Shown one piece after another: positions 59,989 through 64,000 of a DNA stretch of 64,000 bases. A model generated the notes under the pieces. The model made no database searches. It had not been told where the DNA came from and saw only the letters and a list, made by a program, of their open reading frames with translations. The translations under genes were made by a program, and so were the position numbers. How positions within the stretch are numbered: position 1 is the first letter of the stretch; each line of letters opens with the position of its first letter. Origin of the DNA: Triops longicaudatus (lineage: Eukaryota; Arthropoda; Branchiopoda; Notostraca; Triopsidae); the NCBI GenBank assembly GCA_022885665.1, contig JAGQDJ010000128.1:124001-188000 (forward strand), in the 5' to 3' direction.

Positions 59989-60960
59989 GATTGAAACGTA
60001 GCCAATAAAAGAATTCTCTCTCTTTCTTTATGACCCCCGAAAAAAAAGAAAAATAGTTTTTCCTTTTTTGTTAAAAAACAAAGGAAAAACGGTATTGGTC
60101 ATAAATGAGATTTGTTTATTTTCCGGGAAAAGTTGTTTATTTCCCAGTTCGCCTTTTTGCTTTTCCTTGTTCCAGCGATTAATTCTCTAAAAAGGTCACG
60201 AACCCTCGTATAAGAGACATTTGTTTCATGATTCTATTAGGACAATGTGTTAACCGGACGGACAATTATTTCGTTAATGGTTTTTGGGTTTGTTTTAAGG
60301 CGAAAACGTATAGGCTTGATCAAAACAGCCGTTTCACACCTTCAACACGCCAAAATAGCTGACTCAGACACACAAATATGCTGCTCCGCCATTGTTGCGC
60401 CCGGAAGTCCGCCATTTTTCCGTTGCAGCCGACGCCATGAAAGTGACATTATTGTTATATATTTGACGATTTGTATGCGTATTGTGTTATGATAATTTCT
60501 GTATGATTGAAGCGCGAATGTGGTGAAATTCGTTAATTATCCTATTCGAGGTAACGAAATTGTGAAGTTAATTTCTGTGTATGAATTGGCGTGCTTTGAC
60601 GGATGTTTCTAATTAAATACAGTTTGTATGATATACAAGACACAAATTCGTTAATGAAGCACTTTGCCTCAATATTTGGGATAAACGCCCTGTACATGAA
60701 AATTTCTCAAACATAGAAGACCTTCGAGAGAGTTAGACGAATTGCGAAAAAGTCCTGGAAGTCAACTCCGGATTCACTGTGAGTAACGCGAAAATGGATG
60801 ACTGGAGATGAAACGAAAAAAGCCCCCTTCGCTGCGCCCCTGTTCCCTACCTGAAAGAATTCCAAGAAATAATAAATGAACAGCTCTAGTCTTCATTAAC
60901 GACAAGTGTACGATCACCATACCATAAGTCAGATATATATTTCAAATAACGGAATGAATT
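59989..60960. other. Intergenic region after LENG8
   Basis: No gene recognised. Near 60830 the sequence GCTGCGCCCCTG appears next to a C-rich run, the same word as in the element fragment at 7493-7553. Confidence 0.5.
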
Positions 60961-60965
60961 CGAAA

Positions 60966-61290
60966 ACGCCTTGGCTGAACGGTTTAAGTCCTGGACTTGG
61001 GATCGTGAGGTCGTGGGTTCGATTCCCCGTGTCTGAGGTTTGGTTTTTCTGAGGAAAAAACTCTGACTATACCCTGTCCTGCTTCCTATGGTACCTGGTA
61101 TATCCCAATAAAATGGAATTGCCAAGAGTACCACGGGAAAAATCAGGATAGGGGAAAGGAAAGGGTGAACGAGACCTCGGAAAGTATGATGCTGGCATCG
61201 TGCATCGCACTTTTTCCCATGGGATTTCAAAATTTTTGGCTCCTGAGACGCCCTCAGGGCATAATTTCATATTCAAGTTCATTTTTCTCG
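60966..61290 (+). mobile_element. tRNA-derived SINE
   Basis: The head contains an RNA polymerase III A-box (TGGCTGAACGG, 60972-60982) and a perfect B-box (GGTTCGATTCC, 61016-61026), 33 bases apart. The ends do not form a proper acceptor stem, so it is not a tRNA gene. A body without tRNA similarity follows (to about 61290). Family not assigned. Confidence 0.7.
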
Positions 61291-61659
61291 CTTATTTGAA
61301 GGGCTAGCGCAATAATTCTTACAGATTCGGAATCCTCTCATCGAGCCGGACAACTTGCTTTCCTTAATTTCCATTTTGCAGACACGTCGGTTAATTAGGT
61401 TACTTCGGAATTACCATAGTCATTGTAATTCCAGTAAAATTAATAAAGACTATAATAATTGTTCAAGTACATCAAACCGCTTTTTTAGCAGAAAGAATTA
61501 CTACCGTGGATTTGTCGCTGTCAAGCGCGATTAATTCGCTAGAAATTTTATTACAAGCACTTTTCTTCTGTAAAAAAAAGTCGCGGTGCTTTCGTGAAAT
61601 TCTTTATTGAAATGCAGTAACGCGTTTGGAAATACAACTTGACTGATTCACGTAACGAA

Positions 61660-63493
61660 TTACAGTCTAAACAGTTTGCTAACATGATCAGGAAGGTGGG
61701 CGATATGGACTTTTTCTTCTAAAGTAGTATCTCGGCTTCTCAAGCCTAAGATTCCGTTTTGCGGCGTGGTGGGTTTCAAATGGACTATGTAAGGCACGCC
61801 CCAGACGTCGCACTGATCAGTCTTGGCGTCACTGTCGACCAGGAAGGTTCTTAGGTTTTTATCTTGAAGCTGGAGACAAATTAGCCTTGCTAACTCGTCT
61901 TCTTGTTCGTTTATTGCGATGCCAACTTGCAAAGGAGCTAAAGAGGGCGATAGCTGCAGCCAAGGCGCAGGACGTACATTTGTTGCCGAATGGATATTGT
62001 CAGCCAGAATTGCGCAGCAAACCACGTCTAACGCGCACTCACACGAAATAAACGATCCTTCGCTACCCTAAATAAAACTTATACCTCATAAAAAATTCTT
62101 TTAAAAAAAATAAATAAATAAATTGAATTAAAAAATAAAAAATGAGACCAACATGTTTTTAGTATTTATCACAAAATAAAACGTAAAATAAATTAACAAT
62201 GAAAAACGAATTGAAAATAAATAAAAAAAACGATATAAGAATGCTACAAAGGATTTTCTGTGAATAAAGGAAAGTCATTTTACTTGCAAATCTGTGACTG
62301 AGTCCCACAGACGAACCGTTTCGAATGTTACTGGCCCCCTACTTGACTGATATGAGATTTGGATTGAGCTCTTCTCCGATGCTTGTCCAGTACAACGCTC
62401 TGGATGGACCAGCCACTTTGAAAAAAAATAAAATCGTTGTATGATGTCGTGTTGAAGAAAAATTCTGTGGAAATACGAAAATACTACAAAATTACCCGAT
62501 ATACGATAACTAGCTGTTGTTTTGATTGCCTAGAATTCTTTGCTTTGTATTATAAATTGTTAGCAAAAAATTTTTCGCGATCTCCATAATAACGTGGTAC
62601 TTGAATAGGGAAAAAGCCTATTAACGCGTACCAGTTTTTTACGGACGTTAGCGAATCTGAATGCATTACCTTCAAGTTTAACTGCTGAATTAATTAATTA
62701 AATTATTTGTCAATTACGCAGAAAATTCACTGCTACTCCTAAAGCATAGGCATCAATGTGAAATTCATAAAGTTACTTTAAAAAATTCGAAAATAAAAGG
62801 AATTTACTCGCTTCCAAAAGGAAGTTCGCTGCCTTCGCCATCGTTCTAATAACTGATAAGACTGCGGTTGACCTTTGGGCGACCAGAAACCCAAGTTAAG
62901 CCATGTGACATGATCAGGATGAGGTACGGGACTGGTACTGAAGAACAACTGGTCTTCTTTAATACTAAATGCTGCTAACGGAAGCCTTAGCCGCGAGGAA
63001 ACGCTTTGACTAATTCCAAAAATTCCTGAAAAATAAGAAATACTATGATAATTTTTTTGCTCTCCACGAAACTTAAGTCAAGTTTTTTTTCTATCCAAGA
63101 AACAACTGTTGCCTGAAACTAAGCAGGTTCGTTATAACTCGGCTGTATAAATTACAAGAAAATTGGAATTTTACCTCACACAAACAGAAATAAATTCACA
63201 AAAATTGACAACAATTCTTAATTCTAAAAATATTTCTTTCTGGCGTCTTTTGGAGTGTTTTCTTGTATTTACTAACTTGTTTTAAGCTTTTAATAAAATA
63301 AAAATTATTTGCCATTTAATAGATCTGGTCCAGTTTTGCTGTGAACGGGATCTTCCACGGCTCCGAACTTCTTAACGTCTCTAACCCACTGTGCCAACAA
63401 GTTCTTCTTGAAATTATGTCCCAACAGTGACCAAACGAACGACTGTCCTTGATGCTGAAGAAATGCCGAGCTCTGGAGCCATTTACACGCCAT
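61660..63493 (-). CDS. POLG2: DNA polymerase gamma accessory subunit (POLG2), mitochondrial
   Basis: Four exons, 312 residues in my model: 63493-63313, 63025-62808, 62415-62284, 62067-61660. The N-terminal part has GHNFKKNLLAQWV, like the RKNLxxEWW of the family. The middle has WLNLGFWSPKGQ and ERWRRQRTSFWKRW. The C-terminal part is the class-II tRNA-synthetase anticodon-binding-like domain with SPSLAPLQVGIAI and the signature NGILGLRSRDTTLEE. Known role: processivity factor binding the catalytic subunit of the mitochondrial replicase. Exon 1 has no GT donor before its in-frame stop; G/GCAAAT at 63312 gives the right phase (GC-AG), so this junction is uncertain. The start is 21 bases after the GATC stop on the same strand with no room for a promoter. 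Intron 2 holds hairpin element 14. Confidence 0.85.
62585..62644. repeat. Hairpin element 14 (POLG2 intron 2)
   Basis: CATAATAACGTGGTAC, 27-nt spacer, GTACCAGTTTTTTACGG. Confidence 0.7.
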
Positions 63494-63514
63494 TTTCCCA
63501 ATTTTCGCATCTAA

Positions 63515-63967
63515 TTAGTGTCCGTAATTGGCTTTCGGTTCGAGTGGAACGTTGCCAGGAGGCGCTACAAAGTAATCGTCTTCGGTAATACTGGCGTTGC
63601 TGAGTACCGAGTCGGTGTTACCGCCCTCGGTAACGATATCTTCGCGCAGAGCGAGGTCGTAGTCTTCTAAGACGGAAACCAAGGGTTCAACGCCGGTTGT
63701 GTCCACGGAGCGAATTTGGTCTGCGAAACAAATGGCTTCTTCTAAACGTGCTATGCCTTGTATATTAGCAAAATCGACCAATGATAAGCGTTCTAAATGC
63801 TGGATGGAGGCTTTATCAATGATTTTCCCGAGCCCAGTAGGAAGATTACGTTCAGTTTCCTTCAATTCTGCGTTTTGGGGTAAATTACTACAGCTTGAAT
63901 AATTAAGACGAAGCACTTGATGTAACTTTCTGGCAAGTAAAGGTCTGGAGAGATTAATTATATTCAT
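63515..63967 (-). CDS. GATC: Glutamyl-tRNA(Gln) amidotransferase subunit C, mitochondrial
   Basis: Single exon, 150 residues. A mitochondrial-type basic N-terminus (about 1-30) precedes the GatC fold: IQHLERLSLVDFAN, LEEAICFADQI, then the family signature TTGVEPLVSVLEDYDLALRED and C-terminal DDYFVAPPGNVPLEPKANYG. Known role: small subunit of the GatCAB complex that converts Glu-tRNA(Gln) to Gln-tRNA(Gln) in mitochondria. The gene lies directly upstream of POLG2 on the same strand (21-base spacer), and the pair is probably transcribed as one mRNA. Confidence 0.95.
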   Translation of the reverse strand: MNIINLSRPLLARKLHQVLRLNYSSCSNLPQNAELKETERNLPTGLGKIIDKASIQHLERLSLVDFANIQGIARLEEAICFADQIRSVDTTGVEPLVSVLEDYDLALREDIVTEGGNTDSVLSNASITEDDYFVAPPGNVPLEPKANYGH

Positions 63968-64000
63968 AACTGTTTAAAATCGTGCTTGAAACTGTATGTA

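Noticed and set aside
60966..61040. Functional tRNA gene
   Set aside because: A- and B-boxes are good, but the ends do not pair into an acceptor stem and no clean anticodon arm forms.
60886..61230. 114-codon minus-strand ORF
   Set aside because: It is the antisense translation of the SINE and has no other support.
40942..62644. CRISPR-like array
   Set aside because: The hairpin elements are scattered, in a eukaryotic genome, not regularly spaced, and the conserved part is palindromic arms rather than direct repeats.

Overview
This is a eukaryotic, AT-rich, intron-bearing window, and it looks like arthropod nuclear DNA. The support is GT-AG introns of about 50-1000 bp, single-copy metazoan housekeeping genes, a two-domain animal haem peroxidase of the insect/crustacean kind, and a GatC-POLG2 gene pair abutting in the arrangement known from Drosophila. 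I cannot name the species.

Left half (1-32 kb): a minus-strand tandem array of eight copies of an uncharacterised secreted-protein family. Six are complete (one of them interrupted by an assembly artefact), one is cut by the window edge, and one is a pseudogene. Each copy has three exons joined in the same phase: (1) signal peptide, (2) PAN/Apple-like module, mucin-like Ser/Thr linker and a small Cys cluster, (3) a sequon-rich domain of about 190 residues that I do not recognise. Promoter/exon-1 types and exon-3 types are shuffled between copies, which points to unequal crossover of a two-gene unit of about 6.7 kb plus gene conversion. Between the last two copies sits a gene for a HEPN-like/TPR/Sel1/MYND protein that carries three single-base frameshifts in its 3' half. 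A copy of its promoter and first codons is stranded elsewhere in the array.

Middle (32.8-42.1 kb): a 15-exon minus-strand gene for a secreted double haem peroxidase of about 1704 residues. The N-terminal peroxidase domain lacks the proximal haem histidine and the C-terminal domain keeps it. About 6 kb follow without a recognisable coding gene; they hold a probable 5' exon of the peroxidase, degenerate TG-rich DNA and a tRNA fragment.

Right part (48-64 kb): compact conserved genes. These are GLRX3/PICOT, KDEL receptor and NDUFA6 on the minus strand, LENG8 (SAC3/GANP-related, SR-rich) on the plus strand, then POLG2 and GATC on the minus strand. GATC and POLG2 are 21 bases apart and are probably one dicistronic transcript. 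A tRNA-derived SINE lies between LENG8 and POLG2.

The most unusual signal is a family of 14 dispersed short inverted repeats, seen only between 40.9 and 62.7 kb and mostly in introns. Each is about 58-60 bp, with arms ending in GTAC around a non-conserved spacer that is exactly 27 nt in 13 of the 14 copies and 26 nt in one. The arms co-vary, so the hairpin shape looks more conserved than the sequence.

Gene models were built by hand from splice signals and reading phase. For GLRX3, KDELR, NDUFA6, LENG8, POLG2, the peroxidase and the complete array genes, the exon lengths sum to a multiple of three with no internal stop.
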